The translations under genes were made by a program, and so were the position numbers. The notes beneath the pieces are model-generated. The model was not told the origin of the DNA and did no database searches. It was given only the letters and a program-made list of their open reading frames with translations. 64,000 nt of DNA from positions 620,001 to 684,000 of the forward strand of contig CBDEGO010000003.1 in NCBI GenBank assembly GCA_965237995.1, written 5' to 3'. This DNA is from JAAELZ01 sp965237995. GTDB taxonomy: Bacteria > Pseudomonadota > Gammaproteobacteria > Arenicellales > Poriferihabitantaceae. This document shows, in pieces, positions 9,611-19,999 of this stretch (the stretch's first letter is position 1; every line of letters begins with the position of its first letter).

Positions 9611-12286
9611 ATGAAGCTCAACCATCCAAGCTCAACAAATCGCACCGCATCATTGATATCGACGCTGTTCGCCATAACGCGACTACTATCGCTTTGCGTG
9701 ATCACTTCTTTGGCCGTTAATGCACAAAGCGCGTCCAGCTCTTCGCTAACATTGGCTGACATTGTGACCGAGGATAAGGGGGAGTACTATGTTGATCACA
9801 AGGGCAACACCAAGCACTTTTTCCGCAAAAAAAATGTTTATGTTGATTTATCTACACGCTCACATAAATCTGCAAAACAAAAATCCGCTCTACGAAACGC
9901 CGCCAATACCAATGATAAGGAAATTAATAGCCATCGGTTTGGCAATATGCGAATATTTCAAAAGGGCGCAGGGCAAAAAGGCGCTAGAGCGGCTTACAAT
10001 AGTGACTTAGCACCCATTTATACTGATGCGAATGGTACTAGCGAACGCCTGTTGCTTCCCGAGATCATTGGTCAGTTCAATACCACCGAAAACCTACAAA
10101 GCAAACTGGATTTCATACAAAGCAGCATAGGCTTATATAGCAACAAAGCCAGCGCTAGCCAACAACAGCAGCGATTTACTTTTAAACACACCCAGCCCAT
10201 AAACGATTATTCGGCTCTATTCACCTCGATACGTGCACTAAGTGCATTACCCTATATTGATTGGGCAGAACCAAACGAAATAGTGCGTCCTATTCAATCA
10301 GCAAGCGCCTCCCACCCAAATGACACCTTATATCGTAACCAATGGAGTTTGAACAATTGGGGCAAAGACAGCGGTCAATTATGTAATGATACCAGTCATA
10401 TCGCTGCAGACATTGATGCAAATGATGCATGGGACCTGATGGCAACGCTAAGCCTCCAGCCAACGCCGGTTATTGCAGTTATTGACGATGGCGTAAACAT
10501 CTCTCACCCCGACTTGAACATATGGGTGAATCCTAACCCTAATGCCGGCACTAACCCTGCGAACCTCATTGCCGGAACAACTAATTATTGTGTCCTTGAT
10601 ACTCAGGGTTGTGATTTCGGCAATTATTGCGAATACTTAAATGGTACGGGTCGATATTACGGACAAAAACCAGGGGCTAGCAACAGCGTTGGCGACTTAT
10701 CATGCGATGTTTTTCCAAGCGCTTCAGACTACACTAAACCTACCCCCCAAACCGCGAACGATGACCATGGCACCATGGTCGCGGGTATCGCTAGCGCAAA
10801 GCGCAATAACACCGTCGGCATCGCGGGTGTAGCGTATAACAGCAGCATTCTGCCTATTCGACTAGATTTCAGCAATGCCTTTATGCTCGACTGCACAGCT
10901 ATTTCTGACGCTTTGACCTACGCCGCCATGCATGCAGATATTATTAACAATAGCTGGTCTCTAACTAGCGATAGCTTCGACCCCTATTGCAATGGAAGTA
11001 TCGACACCACGCTTGATACCATCACTAGCGGAAGCAGTACTCTCAGCGGTAGTTTCAAAAGAAATACAGATGGCACACCCGTTGTGTTCTCGGCAGGAAA
11101 TTCGGGAGCAGGATGGCGCAACCTAACTGTAACGGGCCTAAACCCAGGAATCAACATCATTCGATTAGCTTATCACCGAGACACAGCTCTGGAAGACCCA
11201 ACGCTTACATTAGAAAACAAGGTATGGATTGATAACGTATTAATATCCGGTCACCCCCTACAAAACTTCGACTCAGGGTTCCCCACCGCCGGTACGCTGT
11301 TTAATGGCGGCATACATAAGTTAAAAGAAGCGCCAAATGAAACAATCAGCAGCGCGGGATCCGTTATCGACTACAAACCATGCGGACAAACGTTTTCGAC
11401 CTCTATCGGTAACGCAGTTGCATCAGGAGCAGGAGAACATGTTTTCGCTGGCACAGGTAACTCTATTGCGCTAAGCCCAGATAAAGGGGAATGCCAATTT
11501 TTAGAAATAGAATTTTTCATCTCAACAGCAGGAACAATGAATTTTCGCTTGTGGGTTTCCACTGAACCTTGGGAAATTATTAACGGACCTAATGGGGATC
11601 AGTTTATAGGTGACCCTTTTAGGGTTTACGTAAATGGCAATAAAACTAATATAGACCTAATTAATAAAGTAGCCGAAGGTTTACCATTTTCTTCGATAGA
11701 ACATAACGTGTTATCGTACCCTGCCTCACATCCGAACGTGATTGCCGTCGGTGCCAGTGATGCGGGTGACTTATTAGGCATTGAAGAACGCTATTACAAA
11801 AGTCAGTATAGTGACATACCTGACCTTCTTGATGTGGTGGCACCAGGAAGAAACATACAAACCACGCGTGGTAGCAGTTACGGGATACTAAGCGGAACAT
11901 CTGCTTCAGCGGCGATGGTTTCAGGCGTTATAGCGAATATGCTCGCTGTCAATGCTAACCTACCCTTCAGGGGCGCAAACAGCATCACTGAGCATATCCA
12001 AAATGGTGCGGATCAGATTGGACCAGAGCGAGACAATCCCCCCAGCACCAACGATTTTTCCTATGATACAAATGGCTTCAACCAATACTACGGTCATGGA
12101 CGCCTCAACTCATATAAGAGCGTTCATCTAGCTAACTCTTCAAGTGGTAGCGAACCTGAAGAGCTCTGCGAAGACCCCAACCCTGATGCGGACCCATCCA
12201 AGGATGATTTTTTAGGGTTAGTGATGCCTGCCATATTGGCAGGCGCTTGTAAGCAACGTGAATCGACCTCTAACCCATGCAATTAA
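9611..12286 (+). CDS. Secreted S8 (subtilisin-like) serine protease with large insert
   Basis: 891 residues. A hydrophobic signal segment (residues about 16-40) is followed by a propeptide-like region to about 230. The catalytic residues are Asp292 (AVIDDGV), His386 (DDHGTMVAG) and Ser764 (LSGTSASAAMV), with oxyanion Asn497 (FSAGNSG). Between Asn497 and Ser764 sits an extra ~190-residue segment (about 504-695), Gly/Asn-rich with beta-like patterning and Cys591/Cys628, which is not part of a plain S8 core. The C-terminus is acidic, then hydrophobic and Cys-bearing (FLGLVMPAILAGACKQ). It overlaps the next lipoprotein gene by 10 bp. Extracellular or surface location is inferred. Confidence 0.9.
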   Translation: MKLNHPSSTNRTASLISTLFAITRLLSLCVITSLAVNAQSASSSSLTLADIVTEDKGEYYVDHKGNTKHFFRKKNVYVDLSTRSHKSAKQKSALRNAANTNDKEINSHRFGNMRIFQKGAGQKGARAAYNSDLAPIYTDANGTSERLLLPEIIGQFNTTENLQSKLDFIQSSIGLYSNKASASQQQQRFTFKHTQPINDYSALFTSIRALSALPYIDWAEPNEIVRPIQSASASHPNDTLYRNQWSLNNWGKDSGQLCNDTSHIAADIDANDAWDLMATLSLQPTPVIAVIDDGVNISHPDLNIWVNPNPNAGTNPANLIAGTTNYCVLDTQGCDFGNYCEYLNGTGRYYGQKPGASNSVGDLSCDVFPSASDYTKPTPQTANDDHGTMVAGIASAKRNNTVGIAGVAYNSSILPIRLDFSNAFMLDCTAISDALTYAAMHADIINNSWSLTSDSFDPYCNGSIDTTLDTITSGSSTLSGSFKRNTDGTPVVFSAGNSGAGWRNLTVTGLNPGINIIRLAYHRDTALEDPTLTLENKVWIDNVLISGHPLQNFDSGFPTAGTLFNGGIHKLKEAPNETISSAGSVIDYKPCGQTFSTSIGNAVASGAGEHVFAGTGNSIALSPDKGECQFLEIEFFISTAGTMNFRLWVSTEPWEIINGPNGDQFIGDPFRVYVNGNKTNIDLINKVAEGLPFSSIEHNVLSYPASHPNVIAVGASDAGDLLGIEERYYKSQYSDIPDLLDVVAPGRNIQTTRGSSYGILSGTSASAAMVSGVIANMLAVNANLPFRGANSITEHIQNGADQIGPERDNPPSTNDFSYDTNGFNQYYGHGRLNSYKSVHLANSSSGSEPEELCEDPNPDADPSKDDFLGLVMPAILAGACKQRESTSNPCN

Positions 12287-12621
12287 AATATACCTTATTA
12301 CTTACTACCCTAGCTGCTACCTTGTTAAGTGCTTGCACCCAAGAAACCCAAAATAAGTTTGGCCGTGCAGTACAAAACTGGACTGGAACCGATGGAATTC
12401 TTGAGATTTATGCGGGTAATAAGCTAGTCAAGCGATTTATGGAAATCGATAAATTATCCACCGCAGTGAGCACCGATGGCGACGAGCAACGCCCTTATCG
12501 ATTTGGTTACGGTATCCTAGACGAAAACTTGAATTCTAAACGCGACAAAGAAGAGCAGAAAGTCTATTTCGAATTCTCAGACTATTCTACTAGCTATATC
12601 TTTTACGAAATGCCGAAGTAG
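12277..12621 (+). CDS. Small lipoprotein of unknown function
   Basis: 114 residues with a clear lipobox (LLSAC, Cys20) after a short hydrophobic signal. The mature part is soluble and charged, with TDGILEIYAGNKLVKRF and a YGILDENLN segment. I do not recognise a family. Its start lies inside the end of the S8 protease gene (10-bp overlap), so the two are almost certainly co-translated. A role in anchoring or controlling the protease is possible but inferred from position only. Confidence 0.75.
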   Translation: MQLKYTLLLTTLAATLLSACTQETQNKFGRAVQNWTGTDGILEIYAGNKLVKRFMEIDKLSTAVSTDGDEQRPYRFGYGILDENLNSKRDKEEQKVYFEFSDYSTSYIFYEMPK

Positions 12622-12765
12622 GTTACGACTCACTATTTGGGCATAGTGATACGTTGAGTAGCAGTCGAACAGTTAACATTTTAAGTAAATAACGTTCTCA
12701 AATAAAACAGTTGTTCTTATTCTGACTGATCTGTTTTACTCTTCGTGGATGAACTCTAAACACGC

Positions 12766-14085
12766 ATGGGCATGCTGTCTGTTTTACGACTAATCATAAA
12801 AATTCTGTTACCACTAGCTATTGGGTGCGGCTTTTTCTTGGGTGGAAAACACCTGCTCGACACCGCACCAGAGCAAACTCGACGTTCAAATGTGGCAAAA
12901 CCTACGCAGGTTGATGTCTTAACCAACACATTGCAGAATTATCAAGTCTATCTAAGCAGCGGCGGCATCGTAGAAGCTTCGAGGTCAACCACACTGTCTA
13001 CGGAAGTTGCTGGAAAAATTGTCCAGACTTCACCTAATTTTGTTATTGGAGGCATTGTAAAAGAAGGGGAGCAGATTGCACGCGTTGATGACGCTGACTA
13101 CCAACAAGCCCTGATTATCGTTCAAGCCGAGTTAGCGCAAGCTCAATTAGCGCTTGAACAAGTTGAAGCAGAGCGCGACCAAGCGTTGCGTGATCGAACC
13201 TTACTAGGCTTAGCCACTAAACCCAGCAAGTTAGCGCTACGTGAACCACAAATAAACAGCAGCAAAGCCGCACTTGCTGCTGCCAAAGCGCGCGTTAACC
13301 AAGCTCGCACACAACTCAATCGAACCACCATTATTGCGCCTTACGATGGCCGAATTACTAATAAATATGCTGATTTAGCCCAGTATGTTAACAGTGGTTC
13401 AAAATTAGTGGATATCGTGGCTCTAGATACGGCGCAAGTGCGCTTGCCCCTAACCGATCGCCAACTACAAATGCTGGACTCAAACACTTCCAGCTCGATC
13501 ACATTCACAACTGCGGCAACTAAAACACACTCATGGCAAGGAACGTTAAACCGCAAGGAAGGGTTTGTGGATGCGAACTCATTACAGCAATTTGTTGTCG
13601 CCGACATTAACGACCCTTTTAGTGTTGAACAAACCGACCGGCCCGCATTAACGCTAGGTCAATTTGTTAGCGCGCAAATTGAAGCCAAAACCTTGAGTGA
13701 CGTATGGGTCATTCCTCGGTCAGCAATCAAACATACATCTACAATTCAGTTGATTGATGAAAATAATACCTTAACCAGCAAAAACATCTCGGTTATCTGG
13801 AGCGACGATCATAATATAGTTAGCCAAGACCGCGCGATAGAAACAGGGCGTATTGTTAAAACACCTATTGCAACGGCTGCCAATGGAGTGCGTGTTCAAG
13901 TAGCCAGAGAGAACCCAGCAAATCAAGAGTCTGATTTTGTACAAGGCGCATTTAAAATGCGTAACTTTGTCAAATCACTTACTGAAGATAAGAAACAAGC
14001 ATTCCTAGCGTTATCACAAGATAAAAAGCGCGAAGCATTAGCACTGCCTGCCGACAAACGTGATGCATTTATACAGTCTCTATAA
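12766..14085 (+). CDS. RND efflux periplasmic adaptor (membrane fusion protein)
   Basis: 439 residues. It has an N-terminal membrane anchor (residues about 5-28), a lipoyl/barrel-sandwich half (VAGKIVQTSPNFVIGGIVKE), an alpha-hairpin rich in Ala/Gln/Glu (about 110-185), a second lipoyl half (TIIAPYDGRI) and a beta-barrel. It bridges the RND pump at 14115 to an outer membrane channel not seen here. The last ~40 residues are unusual: a charged tail made of three similar units (TEDKKQAFLAL, SQDKKREALAL, PADKRDAFIQSL). The pump gene starts 29 bp later. Substrate unknown. Confidence 0.93.
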   Translation: MGMLSVLRLIIKILLPLAIGCGFFLGGKHLLDTAPEQTRRSNVAKPTQVDVLTNTLQNYQVYLSSGGIVEASRSTTLSTEVAGKIVQTSPNFVIGGIVKEGEQIARVDDADYQQALIIVQAELAQAQLALEQVEAERDQALRDRTLLGLATKPSKLALREPQINSSKAALAAAKARVNQARTQLNRTTIIAPYDGRITNKYADLAQYVNSGSKLVDIVALDTAQVRLPLTDRQLQMLDSNTSSSITFTTAATKTHSWQGTLNRKEGFVDANSLQQFVVADINDPFSVEQTDRPALTLGQFVSAQIEAKTLSDVWVIPRSAIKHTSTIQLIDENNTLTSKNISVIWSDDHNIVSQDRAIETGRIVKTPIATAANGVRVQVARENPANQESDFVQGAFKMRNFVKSLTEDKKQAFLALSQDKKREALALPADKRDAFIQSL

Positions 14086-14114
14086 CGCACTCTACAAAAA
14101 TTTAGCCATAAGCC

Positions 14115-17100
14115 ATGATTAGCTGGTTTGCCCGAAATGGCGTTGCGGCCAATTTGCTGTTAATTACGATTCTTATACTCGGCGCTTGGTCGTTAAAAGC
14201 GCGAATTCCGTTGGAAGTATTCCCAAGCTTTGAACGTGACGTGATTAATATCGGACTGGTTTACCAAGGCGCTAGCCCAAGTGAGGTAGAGCAATCTGTT
14301 GTGATTCGCGCTGAAGAAGCCATCGCAGGGATGGACGGAGTTAAAAAAATATTCTCTAGCGCATACGAAAATGGTGCTCGCATCTCAATCGAAGTAGACA
14401 ACGGATTTGAGCCTCGGTCATTAATTAATGACGTTAAATCCCGCATCGATGCTATTTCAACCTTTCCTGATGCAGTAGATAAACCCCACTACACCGTATC
14501 GCTATTTCGCAGACAGGTCATTAGCGTTTTTATTTCAGGAGACCTATCTGAACTCGACCTTCGACAGCTATCAGAACAGGTAAGAGACGACTTAGCGGGT
14601 CTACCCCAAGTCAGTTATGCTGAGCTTAATGGCAATAAGGGCTTTGAAATAGCGATAGAGGTTAGCCCCGAAAAGCTAGAACGCGCCAATATCACCATCA
14701 GTGAAATCGTTAGCTCAATACGCAATGCCTCTATTGATTCTCCTGCTGGGTCAATAAAAACTAACGGCGGAGAGATATTACTGCGCAGCAATAATTTAGC
14801 AGCCTCTAAAGAGGCTTTGTCGCGTATTGTGCTACGCAGTAATTCAGTCGGTACGTCTTTAACATTAGGTGATATCGCTTCCATTCACGATGGGTTTAGC
14901 GAGGAGCCGCTGATTACCGAATTTAACGGTAAGCCCGCTGTTGTGATCGACATATTTCGCACAGGAACGCAAAGTGCCATTACCGTAGCTAATGCGGTTA
15001 AACAATACATAGAACTAAAAGCCACTACACTGCCAGATGGAGCTAAATTAGCTTTTTGGCGAGACCGTTCAAAAATAGTCAAATTGCGCTTACAAACCCT
15101 GTTAAAAAGCGCATGGCAAGGCGGATTATTGGTATTTATTTGCTTAGCATTATTTCTGCGCCTTTCAGTGGCTTTATGGGTCTGTGTCGGTATTCCTGCC
15201 GCCTTTATGGGCGCGCTCATTTTGATGCCTGCACTCGGAGTGAGTTTAAATATCATCAGCCTATTTGCATTTATATTGGTACTTGGCGTCGTGGTTGACG
15301 ATGCCATTATTACCGGTGAAAACGTATATAGCCATATGAAAAAATCGCAAAATAGCCTTAGCGCTGCGATTAATGGAACTAAAGAAGTGGCTGTCCCCGT
15401 TACATTTGGCATGCTAACGACCGTTGCCGCCTTTTTACCGCTGTTGTTCATTGAGGGTTTCCGCGGAGCGATATTCGCGCAAATCGCCTTAATCGTTATT
15501 CCTGTATTGGCCTTTTCTTGGGTTGAATCAAAGTTAATTTTACCTTCACATTTAAGCCATATACGCCCTTATCAAAAGGAGCAATCAAATATTTTACTAC
15601 GGCTACAGCAAAGTATTGCCGGCGGTTTAGAGTGGTTGATTATAAAACTCTACCGGCCTTTACTCGCATTCAGTTTAAGGCAGCGCTACCTTACCTTCGT
15701 CGTTTTTATTGGCTTTTCATTTCTTGTCGCCACCTATGTGATTAGCGGGCGCTTCGGATTTACCTTTTTCCCTCGCGTTGAAAGCGAAACAGCCAGAGCC
15801 ACATTAACGATGCAAGCTGGGACACCAGTGAGCACCACACAAGAGCACGTTTATAAAATAAGACAAGCAGCACTCGCACTACAAACGAAATATACCGATA
15901 ACGACACCAACCAATCCGTAATAAAAAATGTGTTATCTAGCGTGGGTTGGACAGCGGGTGGCGGCGCATCACCCAACGGAGGAAATGCTGAAATTGGCCA
16001 AGTAAGCCTTGAACTCACCGCACCTGAAGTTCGAACCGTAGACGTTGGTACGCGCCAGTTAGTCAACGAATGGCGCACCATGATTGGCCCAATAATCGGC
16101 GCAAAGGAATTAAGTTATCGAGCTGAAATCGGCCGAGGTGGCGACCCAATCGCGATTCAGTTAATTGGAAATGATGATCAAGCGATTGAAGAGATTAGTT
16201 CATTGGTTAAAGCCCGCTTAAGCGAATATCCAGGGTTATTTGATATCCAAGCAAGTTTGGCTGACGGCAAATCGCAGTTGCAAGTATCGCTCAACCAACA
16301 AGCACAGTTTTTAGGCATCACTGCGAAAGATTTTGGTGAACAACTACGTTACGCCTTTTACGGTGCTGAAGCCCAACGACTACAACGCGGACGTGACGAT
16401 GTGAAAGTAATGGTTCGCTACCCAAAGCAAGACCGCGAATCGCTGTCTAGTTTAGAGAACATGAAGATTCGCGCTCAAACAGGCGCTTTGATACCACTGG
16501 CCAACATTGCGGATTTCAATTATGAGCAAAGCCCTATCACTATTAAGCGTGAAGATCGCAAACGCGTGGTAACGGTTTCAGCTGACGCGAACAAAAAAGA
16601 AATAAATGCCTCCCAAATAGCCGCCGATTTAACGGCCTATCTAGACGACACACTGGTCGCCTACCCGGGCATCAGCTATCAGCTAGCTGGAGAACTAAAG
16701 GAGCAAGATGAGTCCTTCGGCAGTCTACTGTATGGTGTCATTCTTGCTTTGTTTTTGATTTACTCGCTACTGGCAATACCATTGAAATCATATACCCAAC
16801 CGGTAATGGTCATGCTGGTCATTCCATTTAGCGTGATTGGCGCTATCTTGGGACACGCCGTGCTCGGTATGTCACTCAGCATGATGAGTATCCTAGGAAT
16901 GCTGGCGTTAGCAGGCGTTGCTGTCAATGATTCCTTGGTGTTAGTGCATTGGATCAACAAAAAAAGAATTACTGGCATGAGCACCATTGAGGCTGCAAGA
17001 ACGGCTGGTGCAGCGCGATTTAGGCCGATTCTATTAACCTCATTGACCACATTTTTTGGCTTATCTCCCTTGCTGTTAGAAAAAAGCACGCAGGCGCAGT

Positions 17101-17282
17101 TTCTCATTCCCATGGCCGTATCACTTGGCTTTGGCATACTTTATGCCACCCTTTTAAGCCTAGTGCTCATCCCATCTGCTTATGTCATTCTAGACGACTT
17201 CAGTCGGTTTTTTAAATGGCTGTACCCAGCTAAAATTACTGAAACTCAAACAGTATCTCGCTCGTCCAATCTGCTTGAGTAA
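14115..17282 (+). CDS. RND efflux transporter permease (AcrB/HAE1-like family)
   Basis: 1055 residues with the RND plan: TM1 at the N-terminus, two large periplasmic loops and two blocks of six membrane helices. The proton-relay aspartates are present in TM4 (Asp395-Asp396 in VVDDAIITGENVY). In TM10 the position of the AcrB lysine is Asn-Asp (GVAVNDSLVLVHW), as in many distant HAE1-like pumps, so this is not a close AcrB orthologue. It works with the adaptor gene just upstream. No TolC-like gene is adjacent. Confidence 0.95.
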   Translation: MISWFARNGVAANLLLITILILGAWSLKARIPLEVFPSFERDVINIGLVYQGASPSEVEQSVVIRAEEAIAGMDGVKKIFSSAYENGARISIEVDNGFEPRSLINDVKSRIDAISTFPDAVDKPHYTVSLFRRQVISVFISGDLSELDLRQLSEQVRDDLAGLPQVSYAELNGNKGFEIAIEVSPEKLERANITISEIVSSIRNASIDSPAGSIKTNGGEILLRSNNLAASKEALSRIVLRSNSVGTSLTLGDIASIHDGFSEEPLITEFNGKPAVVIDIFRTGTQSAITVANAVKQYIELKATTLPDGAKLAFWRDRSKIVKLRLQTLLKSAWQGGLLVFICLALFLRLSVALWVCVGIPAAFMGALILMPALGVSLNIISLFAFILVLGVVVDDAIITGENVYSHMKKSQNSLSAAINGTKEVAVPVTFGMLTTVAAFLPLLFIEGFRGAIFAQIALIVIPVLAFSWVESKLILPSHLSHIRPYQKEQSNILLRLQQSIAGGLEWLIIKLYRPLLAFSLRQRYLTFVVFIGFSFLVATYVISGRFGFTFFPRVESETARATLTMQAGTPVSTTQEHVYKIRQAALALQTKYTDNDTNQSVIKNVLSSVGWTAGGGASPNGGNAEIGQVSLELTAPEVRTVDVGTRQLVNEWRTMIGPIIGAKELSYRAEIGRGGDPIAIQLIGNDDQAIEEISSLVKARLSEYPGLFDIQASLADGKSQLQVSLNQQAQFLGITAKDFGEQLRYAFYGAEAQRLQRGRDDVKVMVRYPKQDRESLSSLENMKIRAQTGALIPLANIADFNYEQSPITIKREDRKRVVTVSADANKKEINASQIAADLTAYLDDTLVAYPGISYQLAGELKEQDESFGSLLYGVILALFLIYSLLAIPLKSYTQPVMVMLVIPFSVIGAILGHAVLGMSLSMMSILGMLALAGVAVNDSLVLVHWINKKRITGMSTIEAARTAGAARFRPILLTSLTTFFGLSPLLLEKSTQAQFLIPMAVSLGFGILYATLLSLVLIPSAYVILDDFSRFFKWLYPAKITETQTVSRSSNLLE

Positions 17283-17293
17283 AACTCCGCTGG

Positions 17294-17321
17294 TTTGATT
17301 TATGAATACTGGCCCCCAAAT
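17294..17321 (+). promoter_or_regulatory. Possible heat-shock (sigma-32-like) promoter of clpB
   Basis: TTTGATT at 17294-17300 and CCCCCAAAT at 17313-17321, 12 bp apart, resemble the sigma-32 pattern CTTGAAA-N(12-14)-CCCCATNT. The pair lies 35 bp ahead of the clpB start. The -35 box is a weak match. Confidence 0.4.
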
Positions 17322-17355
17322 TATAGCCATGTATTCAACTTTGAGGTATTAGGCC

Positions 17356-19926
17356 ATGCGAATGGATAAACTAACATCTAAATTTCAAGCGGGCATTGCA
17401 CAGGCGCAAAGCTTGGCGCTGGGTAATAATCATCAGTTCATTGAGCCTGCCCATCTTTTGATAAGCCTGCTAGACCAGCAAGGCGGAACCGTACGTCCGT
17501 TGCTAAATAAAACGGGAGTCGTGATACCTGAATTACGAAAAGGACTTGACGAAATAATTGCAGGCCTCCCGGAGGTCAGTGGAGCGGGTGGTGAAATACA
17601 TATTTCAAATGATCTTAATAAATTACTTAATCTCTGCGACCAATATGCACAGAAAAAGGGAGATGACTATATTGCCTCCGAGTTATATCTACTCGCTGCC
17701 TTAGAGGACAAAGGTCAATTAGGTGAACAGCTTAAAACCTTAGGTTTAAGTCGAGATCAGCTTAGCGTGGCCATCGACGAAATGCGTGGTGGTCAGGCGG
17801 TAACCGACCCTAATGCAGAAGAACAACGTGAGGCCTTAGATAAATATACCATTGATCTAACCGAGAAGGCTGAGCAAGGAAAAATCGACCCTATCATCGG
17901 TCGCGATGATGAAATTCGTCGCGCCGTGCAAATATTACAACGGCGCACTAAAAACAACCCTATTTTAATTGGCGAACCCGGTGTCGGTAAAACAGCGATC
18001 GCAGAAGGGTTGGCGCAACGTATAGTTAATAATGAAGTGCCAGAGGGCATGCGTAACAAAAGGTTGCTCTCCTTAGACTTGGGCGCATTAATAGCGGGCG
18101 CGAAGTATCGAGGCGAGTTCGAGGAACGTTTAAAAGCCGTACTCAAAGACATTGCCGCAGCTGAAGGGTCGATATTATTATTTATTGACGAAATCCACAT
18201 GGTTGTTGGCGCTGGAAAAGCTGATGGCGCAATGGATGCAGGCAATATGCTAAAGCCCGCCTTGGCCAGAGGCGATCTACACTGCATCGGTGCAACTACA
18301 TTAGATGAGCATAGAGAATACATCGAAAAAGATGCCGCGCTAGAGCGTCGCTTCCAAAAAGTGGTCATCGAGGAACCATCGGTTGAAGACACGATTGCGA
18401 TTTTACGCGGCTTACAAGAGCGCTACGAGGTACACCATGGAGTAGAAATAACCGACTCTGCGATTATCAGTGCAGCAACGCTATCCCACCGATATATCGC
18501 CGACAGACAGTTACCCGATAAAGCGATAGATCTTATCGATGAAGCGGCGTCGATGATTCGTATGGAGATCGATTCTTCGCCTGAAGAAATGGACAAACTC
18601 GAACGGCGAATGATCAAACGCAAAATGGAGCGTGAATCACTGAAAAAAGAAACCGACGACGCCTCCATTGAACGGCTTGAGGAGCTAGATCAGCGCATCG
18701 AAGAGATGGAAAGAGAATACGCTGAGTTAGACGAAACGCTGAAAGCTGAAAAGGCAATGGTGCAAGGTGCCACGCAGATAAAAGAAGAGCTAGACAAAGC
18801 GCGACATGAGCTAGAAGCCGCGCAACGCGCCGGTGATTTGGCCAAAATGTCTGAGATACAATATGGCCGTATCCCCGACCTTGAAAAGCGTCTGGAGAAT
18901 GCAGCTAATGCCGATGATGACCAGTTCACCCTGTTACGTACCAAAGTAACCGAAGAGGAAATTGCTGACGTGGTGTCCCGCTGGACCGGAATTCCTGTGT
19001 CTAAAATGCTAGAAGGCGAACGAGATAAATTACTCAATATGGAAGCCTTGCTGGCGGAACGAGTGATTGGTCAAGTCGAAGCAATCGACGCCGTTTCCAA
19101 CGCAGTAAGACGCACCCGTGCCGGCCTTTCTGATCCGAACAAGCCCAACGGCTCATTTTTATTTTTAGGCCCAACCGGGGTAGGTAAAACTGAACTTAGC
19201 AAAGCCCTAGCCCACTTTTTGTTTGATACAGAAGAAGCCATGGTGCGGATTGATATGTCTGAATTTATGGAAAAGCATTCCGTCGCAAGATTAATCGGTG
19301 CACCACCAGGTTACGTTGGGTACGAGCAAGGTGGTTATTTAACCGAGGCCGTAAGGCGTAAGCCTTATTCGGTTATTTTATTAGACGAAGTAGAAAAAGC
19401 GCATGGCGACGTATTCAACGTATTGCTACAAGTATTAGACGATGGCCGCTTAACAGACGGCCAAGGGCGCACCGTTGATTTTCGAAATACAGTCATTATC
19501 ATGACATCGAATCTAGGCTCGGATCTAATTCAAAATTTATCAACAGAAGCCTTATACGATGAAATGAAAGCCGCGGTAATGGACCGAGTAGGCGAGCACT
19601 TCAGACCAGAATTCATTAATCGTTTAGACGAATCCGTCGTTTTTCACCCGCTTGACCGCGACGAAATACGGCAAATCGCGCAGATTCAAATCAAAGGCTT
19701 AGCGAAGCGCTTAGCATTACAAGACTTAGAGTTTACAATCAGCTCAGAGGCTTTAGATTATATTGGCGAACAAGGTTTCAACCCAACCTACGGTGCGAGA
19801 CCATTGAAACGCGCCATTCAGTCTGAGCTTGAAAATCCGTTATCTGAAGAGATTTTGCGCGGACGGTATAAGCCCGGAGATACCATCAACGTTAGTTACC
19901 GCGACGACAAATTAGCGTTCTCGTAA
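17356..19926 (+). CDS. clpB: ATP-dependent disaggregase ClpB
   Basis: 856 residues, full length. It has the N-terminal Clp domain (1-~145), NBD1 with Walker A GEPGVGKT at 206-213, the long coiled-coil middle domain (about 410-530), NBD2 with Walker A GPTGVGKT at 605-612, and the C-terminal small domain. ClpB is a cytosolic hexamer that rescues aggregated protein with DnaK. It starts MRMDKLTSKFQ, the usual beginning. The gene is single, with a possible heat-shock promoter before it and a strong hairpin terminator after it. Confidence 0.98.
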   Translation: MRMDKLTSKFQAGIAQAQSLALGNNHQFIEPAHLLISLLDQQGGTVRPLLNKTGVVIPELRKGLDEIIAGLPEVSGAGGEIHISNDLNKLLNLCDQYAQKKGDDYIASELYLLAALEDKGQLGEQLKTLGLSRDQLSVAIDEMRGGQAVTDPNAEEQREALDKYTIDLTEKAEQGKIDPIIGRDDEIRRAVQILQRRTKNNPILIGEPGVGKTAIAEGLAQRIVNNEVPEGMRNKRLLSLDLGALIAGAKYRGEFEERLKAVLKDIAAAEGSILLFIDEIHMVVGAGKADGAMDAGNMLKPALARGDLHCIGATTLDEHREYIEKDAALERRFQKVVIEEPSVEDTIAILRGLQERYEVHHGVEITDSAIISAATLSHRYIADRQLPDKAIDLIDEAASMIRMEIDSSPEEMDKLERRMIKRKMERESLKKETDDASIERLEELDQRIEEMEREYAELDETLKAEKAMVQGATQIKEELDKARHELEAAQRAGDLAKMSEIQYGRIPDLEKRLENAANADDDQFTLLRTKVTEEEIADVVSRWTGIPVSKMLEGERDKLLNMEALLAERVIGQVEAIDAVSNAVRRTRAGLSDPNKPNGSFLFLGPTGVGKTELSKALAHFLFDTEEAMVRIDMSEFMEKHSVARLIGAPPGYVGYEQGGYLTEAVRRKPYSVILLDEVEKAHGDVFNVLLQVLDDGRLTDGQGRTVDFRNTVIIMTSNLGSDLIQNLSTEALYDEMKAAVMDRVGEHFRPEFINRLDESVVFHPLDRDEIRQIAQIQIKGLAKRLALQDLEFTISSEALDYIGEQGFNPTYGARPLKRAIQSELENPLSEEILRGRYKPGDTINVSYRDDKLAFS

Positions 19927-19948
19927 CGGCACTTCATCACTCGCTTTA

Positions 19949-19979
19949 GTAAACCGCGCTTGGTCGCGGTTTACTTTTT
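19949..19979 (+). terminator. Rho-independent terminator of clpB
   Basis: A perfect 10-bp GC-rich stem (19949-19958 with 19965-19974, 6-nt loop) is followed by T5. It lies 23 bp after the clpB stop. Confidence 0.9.
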
Positions 19980-19999
19980 GATTCAACCTAAATACGTAC

